Origin: Mesomycoplasma ovipneumoniae ATCC 29419
Lineage (GTDB): Bacteria > Bacillota_I > Bacilli_A > Mycoplasmatales > Metamycoplasmataceae
NCBI RefSeq assembly: GCF_028885435.1
Contig: NZ_CP118522.1
Coordinates: 248,001 to 312,000 of the forward strand
Reading direction: 5' to 3'
Length of the DNA: 64,000 nt
Shown here: positions 22,779 through 34,656 of the stretch, in pieces
Layout: every line of letters begins with the position of its first letter
How positions within the stretch are numbered: the stretch's first letter is position 1
Translations under genes and position numbers: made by a program
The notes under the pieces: model-generated
Told to the model about the DNA's origin: nothing
Databases searched by the model: none
Seen by the model: only the letters and a program-made list of their open reading frames with translations

Positions 22779-23744
22779 TTATCTTTGCCTCCTTAGAGCG
22801 TCTTGAACTGAATTTCCAATCATTTGAATTGAGGAAGTTAATAAAATTAAAAAGAATGAAGGAATTAAAACATAACGAGGATACAAAGTTACAATTGGAA
22901 TTCCTGAATTAATTGCATTTCCTAAAGTTGGAACATTTGGTAGTGACAGGCCAATAAAGGCAAGACCAGTTTCGCCAAGAATAGTACCTGGGATTACAAA
23001 AACAATATTTGTAATTAAAAGTGGAATAATTACTGGCACAAAATTAAGGAGAATTTTATAAGAAGGAGTCCCTAAAACACGTGAGGCAATTACTCATGTA
23101 AAGTTTCTAGCTCTTTTTATTTGAGCACGAACTTGATTTGCAAGTCCGATTCAGCCAGTAAGTGAAAATGATAAAACTAAAACTCAAAAGCTTGGTCGCA
23201 ACACTAAAGTCATCAAAATAATTACTAAAATTGTTGGTATATTTGAAGCTATTTTAATAATAAAGGTAAAAATTTTGTCAAAAAGGTCAAAATTACCCAT
23301 TAGTGTTCCAAAAAAAGTTCCAAGTGCAACATCAAAAAGGGCAACAATAAAACTTAAAATTAAGGAAAACTGCAATCCGTGTCATAAAAATGCTCAAACA
23401 TCACGACCTTGAGAATCAGTACCTAAAATAAATCCTTGTGTAAAATAGTTTAAGTTTTTCATATCAGGTCGAAGTTGAGTTGGCGATCCAGTTGTAAAAG
23501 GGATAATAATTGCTAAAATTAGCATGAAAATAATAGTAACAATTCCAAAAACACCTGAAAAGGAACGGGAAAATCTAAGGAAAACTTCGTAAAAATTATT
23601 TCGAGGCTTACCAAAATAATTACGGTCAAAACTTTTTGACTGAGCAACCATTAATTTTCACATTTGGTATGAAAAGGGCTGTAAAAATGGATTAGGTTTT
23701 AAGTTTTGGTCAATATATTTTTCAATTGACGGAAATTGATTCAT
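22779..23744 (-). CDS. oppC: Oligopeptide ABC transporter permease OppC
   Basis: 321 residues. Membrane permease with an N-terminal OppC_N segment (SFDRNYFGKPRNN...) and the binding-protein-dependent transport domain. The EAA-like loop is RVLGTPSYKILLNFVPVIIP, and LGTDSQGRDVW is the typical OppC periplasmic signature. Start ATG at 23744 is preceded by GAAGGAGGGC, a strong ribosome-binding site that lies within the oppB 3' end. The ATG overlaps the oppB stop (TAATG). Confidence 0.93.
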
Positions 23745-24823
23745 TATTTTGCCCTCCTTCTAATTCTCGGATCGAGCAATTCGTAACTAATATCACGTAA
23801 TGTATAAGAAATTATTGTCAAAAGTGAGTAAATAATTACTAAAAAGAGAATAATATTATTATCTTTTGACTGAATTGCATCAATCATGATCCCTCCAGAT
23901 CCTGAAATTAAAAAGATTTTCTCAACAAAAATTGATCCAACAAAAGAACCTAAAACAACTAAAGGAAAAAATGTTGCAATTGGGAAAAGTGATGCCTTAA
24001 GTGCATGAGTTCAAACGAAGCGATTTCTTGTTAAATTTTTTAAATATGCAAATTTAGCATGCATAGAATTTAACTCATTATTAAGTTCAAAACGAATGTA
24101 TCGCACATAACTAATTACAGATCCAATTGAAAGGGCGATGGCAGGTAGGACAAAAGTGGAGAAATCCTGTATATTAAAAATGTAAGGAATTCCGGCTTTT
24201 TGCCCAAAAATTAAAAGAAAAATTGCAAAAACTAGCGAAGGAATTGAGGAAAAAATCGCAATTCAGACTGTCGCTAAATTGTCAAAAAACTTACCTGGAT
24301 TTTTTCCAACAGCAATTCCAAGCGGAACTCCAACTAAAAGTGTTAAAATAACTGAAACGATACCTATTGAAAAAGATGTGAAAAATCTTTGTCAAATAAA
24401 ATCGCTAATTTCGACACGAGGTCTAAGACTATATGAAATTCCAAAATCAAAATTAATAAAATTCCAAAGGTAATTAAAATATCGTTGTGCTTGAGGCAAA
24501 TCAAGTCCATAAAGATGTTTTTCTGCTGTTTTTTGAGCGTCATTTAGACCATGAAGAAAACCTGGCTCACCCGGAATTGAGTCAATCAGAAGAAAAACTA
24601 GTGTCGCAACAATTCAAGCCACTATTACGAATTCGAGAAAAATTTTTACAATTTTTTTCGAAAAGCGAAAAAAAAGCGATTCAAAACCGAAATATTTAAA
24701 TAGTGGATTTTTCTTTTTCTTTGTTGGCGGAATAGTATAAATAAAGTTATAATCAATAATTTTTCTGTTTATGCCTATTTTTAACAGATCTCTGCGATGT
24801 TCACCATCATTTTTTAGGGTCAT
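23744..24823 (-). CDS. oppB: Oligopeptide ABC transporter permease OppB
   Basis: 359 residues. The cytosolic Lys-rich N-terminus is followed by six predicted helices. SIPGEPGFLHGLNDAQKT and GLDLPQAQRYFNYL match the OppB family periplasmic region, and RFVWTHALKASLFPIATFF is the coupling EAA loop. It is first of the oppBCDF genes, so subunit order is canonical. It overlaps oppC by one base. The ribosome-binding site AAGGAAAAAA precedes ATG. A terminator-like hairpin at 24861-24888 lies upstream. Confidence 0.93.
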
Positions 24824-24860
24824 TTTTTTCCTTATTATTTAGTTTTAAGTGTTTTTAAAT

Positions 24861-24888
24861 AAAAAAACGGGTTTTTGGCCCGTTTTCA
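24861..24888 (-). terminator. Hairpin upstream of oppB (terminator or attenuator)
   Basis: AACGGG/CCCGTT stem followed on the minus strand by a run of seven T. It lies between the small frame at 24908-25096 and oppB, so it either ends that transcript or attenuates opp transcription. Confidence 0.6.
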
Positions 24889-24907
24889 AATTAAATTTAA
24901 TGCTATT

Positions 24908-25096
24908 TTAAAAATTTCACAAAATCAAATTTGAAATGGCCGAGTTTTTAATATTATTAAAAATATTTTTATTTTTGTAAGAGTTAATGGATTTATAAAA
25001 GGCATTAAAAAAAGAATATGCAAAAAAACTGATTTTTTTAGAAAAAACCATGGACATAAACTCTCACATTTTAAAAATATTTAAAATAAATTGCAT
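24908..25096 (-). CDS. Small hypothetical protein (62 aa) upstream of the opp operon
   Basis: ATG at 25096 follows ATAAGGAAATTAAT, a good ribosome-binding site, and the frame is open for 62 codons with two UGA-Trp codons. The protein starts MQFILNIFKMWEFMSMVFSK and is rich in Phe, Asn and Lys. It is hydrophobic in its first third. I recognise no family. The frame ends 20 bp before a terminator-like hairpin. It could be a real small gene, an upstream leader ORF for oppB, or chance in AT-rich DNA. Confidence 0.35.
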
Positions 25097-25215
25097 ATTA
25101 ATTTCCTTATATTATGAAAAACAATTAACATTTTAACACAAAAAGTAAAAAATAAGCGAAAATGTTTTTAAGTTAATATATTAATTTCAGACACATTCAA
25201 AAAAGGTGTGTTAAA

Positions 25216-25842
25216 ATGAAACAATACAAATTTACAGTTGAAGACAAATTTAAATACATTAAAATTGCCGAATCTAAAGGGCTAAAAAACGCAATTTTGG
25301 ATTTTGCAGAAGAATTTAGAGAAATTTACAAAAACAAATCTAAAAGTAAAAAAGCGGATAAAGAATGAATGTTGCATATATACGCTAATAATTTGATAAG
25401 AAATTGGCAAAAAAAGTTTTATAATAATGATATGAAAAGTTTAATTAGTACTCGTGGAAAAATCAAATCTCCACGCAAACCAAAAAAGAAATATACAATT
25501 AACGATCTTTCCGAAAATGATCGTGGAATTTATCAAGAAATAGTGGAGAGGGTTCTTAAAAGATCCGGAATTGACCCCGCAATTATTCTTGAGGAGCTCA
25601 AAAAATTAAAACAAGAACAAGAGAAAGATAAAGATAAAATCGAAAATTGCACTAGAATTTGTAGCGTTTTTAACGTTAATCGCACTTCTATTTATGAGAA
25701 AATAAGGGTGAAAAAACCACCAAAGAAAATGATTTATGATGAAGACTTACTTGAGTGAATTCGTGAAAATTTCTATTTATATCGAAAGGTAAAAGGCCGC
25801 GACATCCTATATAATATTTACATAAATCAGGAAATTATGTAA
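25216..25842 (+). CDS. IS3-family transposase OrfA (helix-turn-helix part)
   Basis: 208 residues, ATG at 25216 just inside the left end. MKQYKFTVEDKFKYIKIAES begins a helix-turn-helix DNA-binding region; a second one is CSVFNVNRTSIYEKIRVKK. A charged Lys-Asp repeat encoded by (AAAGAT)n is present, two units here. UGA-Trp codons occur at residues 51 and 181. The frame ends at TAA 25840-25842, after entering the IS3 HTH_21-like region (KVKGRDILYNIY); the rest continues in the -1 frame. Confidence 0.8.
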
Positions 25843-26462
25843 GCACGTACGTGTTTCAAAAACACTACGAATTTTTAGGATTAAAATCAATTGCTTATAA
25901 AAAGCAAGGAAAACCGGCACCAAAAGAGAAAAAGTTTACACGAATTTGGACTGAAGATCATATCAAAGGTGAATTTAGCTCAGAAAATTTTGGTGAAAAA
26001 TGATTTGCTGATATTAAATTTATCAAAATTAACAACGAATGATTTTACCTACACTCAATTATTGAAACAAAATCCAATTACTTGCTCAATTTTTCGATTT
26101 CTAAAACAAGATTTTCAGAAGAAACTATAAACTTAGTAAAACAAACAATCAAAAAGTATAATATTAAACCAAAATTTTTCCATTCAGATCATGGCGTGGA
26201 ATATGCGAACTACAAATTTGCTAATTTTTTAAAACAAAACAATATCCAACAATCAATGTCACCAAAAGGCAATGCCCTTGCAAACAGACCTATTGAATAT
26301 TTTTATGCAGTTTTTCAACGAGAATTGCTTAATATTGAGGGCGAAAATTTTGAAAATGTAGCTATTGCTTATCAAAAAATAAGTGAATTTATTGATTGGT
26401 ATAACTATGAAAGGCCTCAAAGTTGCTTATCATATAAAACTCCAAGCTATTATATGAGGTAA
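25815..26462 (+). CDS. IS3-family transposase OrfB (integrase core), -1 frame
   Basis: The frame is open from 25815 and has no clear start of its own. It reads LHKSGNYVSTYVFQKHYEFL, then the rve integrase core with Asp in WFADIKFI, Asp in FHSDHGVEYANYKF, and Glu in NRPIEYFYAVFQREL, so the DDE triad is present. It ends FIDWYNYERPQSCLSYKTPS, typical of IS3. It is probably made by -1 frameshifting from OrfA in the 25805-25840 overlap. The same frame break in both copies makes a random recent mutation less likely. Confidence 0.8.
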
Positions 26463-26656
26463 ATTATTTGTCCAAATTTTTTAAAATGAACATGCTAGAA
26501 AAAATTAACAAAAGTGGTGCAATCAAAATCATAGGTAAAAAACTAATTGTCTGAGATTTTTCTACTTATTTAGCGAAAATGTTTTTTTTTTTTTTTTTAC
26601 TGAAACGATAAGCTTATCTAAATAACCTAATTTTCATATTTGAAAAAGCTTTTTGA

Positions 26657-27682
26657 TTAGTCAAATTCATAATCAAATTTAAAATTATCACTTTCAAAAT
26701 TAGCGACACTGTCTGGATATGGAATAGCAAAACTTTGAATAACAACACGAAAAATAGGGTCTGTGTCTGAAATTTTGAGCGGATTCTCGGGTATTTTTGG
26801 ATTTAAATCAGAAAAATTAAAACTATAATCAGCAACAGATTCGGGTTGATCAATATTATTAATTAGCTGTAAATCATACTCAGAATTTAAATCTTCTTTT
26901 GAATTAAGTTTGATTTTGAATGGATTTTCTAAACTTTGATTATGCCAAAAAAGCCTTAAAATAGGGGTTGGTTTTATGTTTGGGGCACTTATTTTCCATT
27001 TTTTATCAGCTTTTTTATCAGATTTTGTCTCAGTTTTTTCATTAGTTTGAGAATTTGAACTGGTAATAGGGGATGAAAAAATAAATTTGTACGCATTAAT
27101 TAAAAGATAATTTTTATTGTCTTTTTGGATAATATTTGGTTTTAATAACCTAGTTTCAATATAGCGTCAATTTTGCGGGAAAATTTTAGAAATTTTTTTA
27201 TGTTTTTCAAAATTATCTTGATCTGAATCAATTAACAGATCGGTATTTTGGTCATTTATTTTTTTACCCGAAAAAACTGCTGATGTTTTTTGAAAAATAT
27301 TTTTCAAAAAATTTGGGTTAGTTTCCTCAGATGAGTCAAAGTTGTCCTGAAAAGCTAAAATTCGATTTTTATTATCAAAAACAAAACTTTTTGCAACATC
27401 AGAAGCATAAATTTTGCTTTTTTCCTCAGGTAGAAGATTAATTAAGCTAGGTTTATTTAAAAATCATTTCAACCTAATGGCATTTACTTCCGAAACATAA
27501 AGATCAAATGAGCGCGGATTTTGTTTTTGGAATTCATCCTTGTTTTCTGAAATAGGAATAATAATTGATGGAGTAGAAGAAACATTTGTTTCTGTTTCTG
27601 GTTGAGAGCAGGAAATCAAAAAGATTGGCAAAATTGCTAATCCATTCAAAAATTTATAAAAATGTTTTTTTATTGCCACCAA
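26657..27682 (-). CDS. Putative lipoprotein of unknown function
   Basis: About 341 residues, counted from TTG at 27682 (GTG at 27679 is the alternative; AGCGAGG lies upstream; there is no ATG). Signal peptide GLAILPIFLISC gives a lipidated Cys near residue 25, so surface location is predicted. The mature part is Ser/Asn/Lys/Asp-rich with a Lys-rich linker (SQTNEKTETKSDKKADKK). No enzymatic motif is recognised. It is divergently oriented to the ABC-F gene and its 3' end faces IS3 copy 1. Confidence 0.75.
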
Positions 27683-27805
27683 AAACCTCGCTTTTTAATC
27701 ATTTTATTTTAGCTTTTTTAATCTTTATTGAAAATTAGAGGTCTAATATTAAATTTTAGAAGTTATTTTTATTAGGTTTTTACTTTAATTTAATAAAAAT
27801 TGTAA

Positions 27806-27837
27806 TATAATTTTTAGATATTTTACTAAATTATAAT
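27806..27837 (+). promoter_or_regulatory. Promoter region of the ABC-F gene
   Basis: Two TATAAT boxes, 27806-27811 and 27832-27837, precede the ATG at 27853. Use of the second would give a nearly leaderless message, which occurs in mycoplasmas. Confidence 0.5.
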
Positions 27838-27852
27838 TTAAAGAGACTCAAA

Positions 27853-29469
<1,617 letters not shown>

Positions 29470-29520
29470 TCTATAAAAGTACTTTTTTTAACTTTTAAAT
29501 TAAATTTAGGAATATATTAA

Positions 29521-30849
29521 ATGGTTTTTGACACAATTTGTGCGATTGCTTCAGGAGCAATAAATCAAGCAATTTCGATTATTAGAATTTCAGGACCAAA
29601 TGCCTTTAAGATCATGGAAAAAATTTTTACCGGGAAAATTGGTAATTCCATGGAAATAACTTTTGGCTGGATTCATGATAATCAAACTAAAATTGATCAA
29701 GTTTTAGTTCTATGATTTGCTGGAGATAAAAATTTTGTCGGCGAAGAAACTGTAGAAATAAACGCTCATGGCGGAGTTTTAAATACAAATTTAATTCTTG
29801 AAACTATTTTAAAAACTAAACTCGCTAGACTTGCAAATCCTGGAGAGTTCAGTTTACGTGCTTTTTTAAATGGAAAAATTGACTTAGTTAAAGCTCAAGC
29901 GATTAATGATTTAATTCATGCTCAAGTTAAATCACAACACAATGTTGCTCTTAAACAGTTTTCTGGGGCAAGTTCAAACTTTATTAAAAAATTAATTCAA
30001 CAAATAGAAGAAATTATCGGGACTATTGAGGTAAATATTGATTATCCCGAATATGATGATGTTGAAATTCTAACAAATCAGATTCTTATTCCTAAAATTG
30101 ATGAATTAATAAAAAATTTTAATGAATTAATAAAAATAGCCGATAATTCAAGACTAATTTATGAAGGAATAAGAACATCTTTAATCGGTGAACCCAATAG
30201 CGGCAAGTCTTCGCTTCTAAATGCTTTAATTGACGAAAATAAGGCGATAATAAGTGAAATTCCTGGCACAACTCGTGATATTGTTGAAGGTAATTTTGTG
30301 ATCGACAATTTGCTTTTTAAAGTTTTTGATACTGCGGGAATTAGAAAAACTAAGCAAAAAATTGAGCAAATTGGAATTAATAAAACTTTTGAAAACATGG
30401 AGAAATCTGATTTAATTTTACATGTTATTGATGCAAGTCAAAAAAAATCTAAACATCTTGATTTAAGTGAAAAAATTAGCAAAAATCAAGTATATTTACA
30501 AGTATATAATAAATCTGACCTAATTGAAAATAAGGAAGAATTTGCTGATAAAATATTAATCAGTGCTAAAAACAAAGAAATTGATAGCTTAATTGAAAAA
30601 ATTAAAACTATTTTTGCCTTTTTGGGAAAAGAAAATCAGTTTGTCGCTAATTCATTCCAAATTTCACAGATAGAATTGGCGAAAACAGCAATTATTGATG
30701 CTAAAAATAGTCTAGAATCTGGTTTTGGACCTGAAATTGCAATTGTAGATTTGCGTAATGCTTGAAGAGAATTACAAACTATTTTTGGCAGAACAGACGA
30801 TGAAAACTTGCTAGATTCAATTTTTTCACGGTTTTGTCTAGGAAAATAA
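29521..30849 (+). CDS. mnmE: tRNA modification GTPase MnmE
   Basis: 442 residues. With MnmG it makes the 5-carboxymethylaminomethyl group on U34 of certain tRNAs. The N-terminal tetrahydrofolate-binding domain ([20 protein letters not shown]) is followed by the G domain: G1 [10 protein letters not shown]2 GTTRDI, G3 DTAG, G4 NKSD, and the C-terminal FCLGK that carries the essential Cys of the family FCxGK motif. Length is standard. RBS-like TTAGGAATATATTAA precedes ATG. UGA-Trp codons fall at two sites. Confidence 0.95.
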
Positions 30850-30975
30850 TAAAAATTTCCCACTTTAGCATGATCATATGACGGCGTTTTATCTTTAATA
30901 ATGAATAAATGTATGCTAAATTCGATCACACGAGCAAATTTTTATGCTAATTTATGTGGTTAAAACCATTCTTTT

Positions 30976-31203
30976 TTAAATGTTTAGTGTAAAATCAAAG
31001 CTTGTGTATAAAAATAAATCTGTTATATCGTGATATTTTAAGAAATTTTTTAACTTAAAAATCATTTCTTTATGAGTTTTTATCAAAACATTTTGTTTTT
31101 TAAATTCAACAGGAACTGGGCCTAAAATACTATAAATATACGTTGCACTATCAAGTAAATTAAGATTAGTGCTGTTAGCAATCAGAACTCCGATAGAAAA
31201 ATC
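30976..31203 (-). pseudogene. Unrecognised gene remnant downstream of the helicase-nuclease gene
   Basis: A 75-codon stretch without a start codon, bounded upstream by TAA at 31204-31206. It reads DFSIGVLIANSTNLNLLDSA... and ends FDFTLNI. The composition looks protein-like and a TAA precedes it, so I read it as the tail of a decayed gene. No family is recognised. The rest of 30850-31232 shows no further gene. Confidence 0.35.
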
Positions 31204-31232
31204 TTATTTTGAAAATTTGTTTCTACGTTAAT

Positions 31233-33218
31233 TTATAGCAAATTTTTGATTCAAATCAATAATTTGTTGATTCTCAATAGTTTTCATATGCTCCATGATC
31301 TTTTTTTGGCTTGATTTTGATTGAGATTTTTTTCTTTATACCGGCCTTTAGAGATTGTTTCTGCAAGCTTGACTCTAAAATTTTCTCGATTTTTAATTTT
31401 AATTTTGTACATTTCATTTTTTTTAACATTCCATAATATACCTTTTTCCTTTTTTAAGGCTAGCATATATGAAGCAGTTTGTAAAAAATGATCATCTGTT
31501 AAATAGTTAACAAATTTAAGTTCATAAACTGTATTATCTTTTACAACATCAGCTATTCCGCGAACATTCATTGTAAAACTATTTACGTTATTATCATATT
31601 CTAATGAACAATGTTGTTGAATTTTTTCTCCTCTACTAAGTTCCTTAGATAATCTTTCTTTCATTCGTTGAATAGCATTATCATTGACAAAATCTGTTTG
31701 CACTTGTTTAATATATCTTTCTTGATTTGTTTCTAAATAAACATAAAATAGTATTAAATCATTTAATGATTTTCTATTTTCATTAAACTTATTGTATAAT
31801 TTTTGCTTATAATCCTCGCAGTTTTGGATTAAATTTTGAATTTCTTTTTTAATGTCGTAGCCATAGAAATAAGATGCTTCAAGAAAAATTCCATTACATG
31901 GAGTAAGATTAATGAATCCATCACGGTTTTTTACCTCTATTACCTTTTTATCCTCTTTATGAATTTGTTCTACATCAAGCATTTGGCGCATTTCGATAAT
32001 ATCTTCATCATAATTATGTTGAAACATTCTAGACATTGAATATTCTAGTTTATCTTTTTGATGGTTACTAGATCGGCTTTTTATAAGAGTATCTTCATCT
32101 AATATTTTATCTTTAACTAATTTTTTATCTTTAACTTTGTAAGGCGGCTTTACGAATATGATTTTTTCTTTTCCTCTACTTGCCGCTACACAAAATAGAT
32201 TTCTTAAAATTTCATAATTACTAGCAATTTTTTCTAAGCGTTTAAATCAGTAACTTTCAGTAAAATCAAAAATAACACAAATAGGTCTTTCTAGTCCTTT
32301 TGAACTATCAAATGTTGTAAAAATCGCCGGTTTTTGTTCGTGATTCGGATTTTTTTCGACATCTCCAATCGCCGGTTTTTGTTCACGATTCAGATTTTTT
32401 TCGGCATGCCCAATTGATGCATAAACAGTTTTTTTATTAAAAATACGTCAATGTTTATCTTCAAGGTAATTTAGTACTTTTGACATTTGCCCATAATTTT
32501 TACCTAAGCATAAGATATCTGAAGGTTTTTGCTTAGATAAGAATTCCTTAATTTGGTCGAGTTCCATATATTCGATCTGACAATTTTTATTAACCCCTTT
32601 AATTGTTTTATTCCAAACTCTGCCCAACATATTAGCGTGATCTTTAGGCATTCTGAAGGAAATTGTTAAGCTAATTTTTTCATGTGATCCTAAAAATTTA
32701 TCAATAAAATTCTTAACATTTAATTTAGTGTTATCATAAATTTTTTGTTCGACATCACCTACAGCAACAATTTGGATGTTAGGATTTTGTGTTTTTATTC
32801 TTTCTAATAACAATGATATTAGAAATGCAATATCTTGATACTCGTCAATTAATAAAACATGAAAGGTTCCAACAGATATATCGTGGTCTAAAAATATTTT
32901 AATCGGATCCCCGGAAGAAGGATTAATACCTTTTTGTTTTAACATTGAATATGCAAATCCATGATAATTTTCTACAGTAACATTATCGTTTTTAATCTTG
33001 TTTTGAGCATCAATTTTTAATAGTGTATTGTAAGTTAAGTACAAAATCTTTTTACCAACAGGAAATTCATTACACAAAGCTTGAATTACTGTTGTTTTTC
33101 CACTCCCAATACAAGCATCAACTAGAACATTTTTGCCTTTTTTTGCTAAATCAATAACTTTCTGTTGTTCCTCTGTTAGGTTCATAAATGTCAAATTAGT
33201 CTCTTTTTTTCTATCCAT
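31233..33218 (-). CDS. UvrD-like SF1 helicase fused to a PD-(D/E)XK nuclease domain
   Basis: 661 residues. The N-terminal helicase has Walker A DACIGSGKTTVIQ (around 35-47), motif II LLIDEYQDIA, motif IV-like ISFRMP, motif V FTTFDSSKGLERPICVIFD and motif VI FCVAASRGKEKIIF. The C-terminal part contains GIADVVKDNTVYELKFVN, the Asp...Glu-x-Lys core of PD-(D/E)XK nucleases, followed by HFLQTASYMLAL, the RecB/Cas4-type Gln motif. This is the AddA/RecB-like domain order in a short protein; no AddB/RecC partner is in the window. A 39-bp tandem duplication encodes two similar NREQKPAIG / NHEQKPAIF segments. Role in end processing or defence is inference. Confidence 0.8.
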
Positions 33219-33516
33219 AATTACTTTTTTATTAAGTAAAATCTAATAATTTCAATATACGTTTCTATTTTTTCTAATTAATTTTAATTTTTTTAGCCAT
33301 TAAATCTTGCAAAACTGATTCAACAGTATTTTTAGTTTTTAATGAGTAAATTTTTATTATCTTTAAAACCTACAAGACAAAATAAATTAATTAAACAATT
33401 AATAAATTATTTTATCATAAATCTTGATTTTTCGAATTAGCTTGGAATTACTACAATTTCAAAAAATTTTTAATACTAATTCATTATTATTCTAATTTAT
33501 TTTTGCTTTTATAAGT

Positions 33517-33522
33517 TATAAT
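33517..33522 (+). promoter_or_regulatory. Candidate -10 box for the sialic acid operon
   Basis: TATAAT 84 bp upstream of the nanK ATG, following AAGT. Otherwise 33219-33606 holds no gene, only AT-rich DNA with a 28-codon minus-strand open stretch (33287-33370) too short to support. Confidence 0.4.
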
Positions 33523-33606
33523 TTTTTAAAGAAAGAACCAAATTTATACTAGCAAGATTTAAAAAATGCTATAAAAACAAAAGTTATTTTAAAAAAGAGA
33601 GGCAAA

Positions 33607-34470
33607 ATGGACAAATTCATTCTTTTTGATATTGGTGGCACAAACATTAAAATGGGAATTATTGATAATAACAATTTTTTTCACCAAACAAAAACTTTTA
33701 AAACCAATATCAGTTCAATTCTAGAGAATTTAGAAGAAATTATCAACTCAATTTTAGAAAAGTCAGATTTTTCTAAAGACATAAAAGGAATCGCTATTGC
33801 TACAATGGGCGGCGTTGATGTTGAAAAAAAGAAAATTATTTTTGTAAATCATAAAACTTTACCATATTTTGGCAGTGATTTTTCTATTTTAGAAAAAAAA
33901 TTGAATTTACCTGTTGTTGTTGAAAATGACGCAAATGCCGCTGCAATTTCAGAAAAATTTTATCACAAAAACCTAAAAAATTACGCAACTGTTACTTTAG
34001 GGACCGGCGTTGGAATTGGAATTGTCAAGGATGAATTAATTCGAGGTGAAAATTTTCTTGCTGGTGAATTTGGTTATCTAATTTATGAGGGTCAAAGACT
34101 TGATGATTGACTCTCTTTTAGTTTGCTTGATAAAGAAATTAGTAAACTTTATAATATTAGAATTTCTGAATATGAAAAGTTTGATAATTTATATAAAACT
34201 AACGCTAATTTTCAAAAAATGATTGATGATTATTTCCAAAAAGTTGTTGACTTTACTTATCAACTTGCAATTTTTCAAAATTTAGAAAAAATCTTTATTG
34301 GTGGCGGTTTTTCCTATATAAATAAGAAATACTTTGCAAAAATTCAGCAAAAATTCCTAAAAATGTTAGAGCAAACTCCTTATAAATGCGAGCTTTTGAT
34401 CGCCGAATCCAAAAATAATGCCGGTATGCTCGGTGCTTTTTATCTTTTAAGGCAAAAATTTAATTTTTAG
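33607..34470 (+). CDS. nanK: ROK-family sugar kinase, probable N-acetylmannosamine kinase
   Basis: 287 residues. ATP phosphate-binding motif FDIGGTNIKMG (7-17), catalytic Asp in VVENDANAAA (near 103), and TLGTGVGIGIV. It would phosphorylate ManNAc released by NanA, feeding NanE. The zinc-binding CxCGxxGCxE motif and its His ligand, normal after GEFG in ROK kinases, are absent (GEFGYLIYEGQ). IGGGFSYI near the C-terminus is typical ROK. It is first in a four-gene same-strand cluster with nanA, the SSS transporter and nanE. Substrate is inferred from that context. RBS AGAGAGGCAAA. Confidence 0.85.
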
Positions 34471-34502
34471 TAAATAAATTAACAAAAACTGACAAAAAAA
34501 AT

Positions 34503-34532
34503 CCCGTTTTTGCAAAAAATACGGGTTTTTTT
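34503..34532 (+). terminator. Terminator 1 after nanK
   Basis: CCCGT...ACGGG stem with inner TTTT/AAAA pairing, then seven T. Confidence 0.7.
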
Positions 34533-34626
34533 ATATATCTGATATGCTTGGTTCTTTTTATCTTTTAAGGCAAAATTTAATCTTTAATAGATAAATTAAG
34601 AGAAATTAACAAAAATAAAGAAAAAT

Positions 34627-34656
34627 CCCGTTTTTGAAAAAAATACGGGTTTTTTT
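34627..34656 (+). terminator. Terminator 2 after nanK (duplicate)
   Basis: CCCGTTTTT/AAAAATACGGG hairpin with seven T, copy of the hairpin at 34503-34532. If efficient, nanA needs its own promoter. Confidence 0.7.

Larger units (their letters stand above)
25170..26571 (+). mobile_element. IS3-family insertion sequence, copy 1
   Basis: 1402 bp that match 58328-59753 in reverse orientation; the two differ by four hexamer units plus a few substitutions. Imperfect inverted ends share TCAGACA near each tip (left AAGTTAATATATTAATTTCA, right reverse complement AAATAAGTAGAAAAATCTCA). AGCGAAAATGTTTTT occurs directly outside both ends (25155-25169 and 26572-26586). It holds two overlapping frames, A and B. 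The IS3 elements of mycoplasmas such as IS1138 and IS1221 are similar in layout; I cannot assign an exact name. Confidence 0.85.

Noticed and set aside
13960-24823. Broken or pseudogenised opp genes
   Set aside because: The apparent breaks are all UGA codons. With UGA as Trp every opp gene is a single open frame with tight overlaps.
25622-25640. CRISPR or other regularly spaced array
   Set aside because: The AAAGAT units are contiguous and in frame inside a transposase. No direct repeats with unique spacers were seen anywhere in the window.
30850-31232. Structured RNA such as tmRNA or RNase P RNA in the gap after mnmE
   Set aside because: No conserved RNase P, tmRNA or SRP RNA motifs were found; part of the gap is better explained as a gene remnant.
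33287-33370. 28-codon minus-strand ORF upstream of the helicase-nuclease gene
   Set aside because: Too short, no ribosome-binding site and no recognisable motif; open stretches of this size are common in AT-rich DNA.
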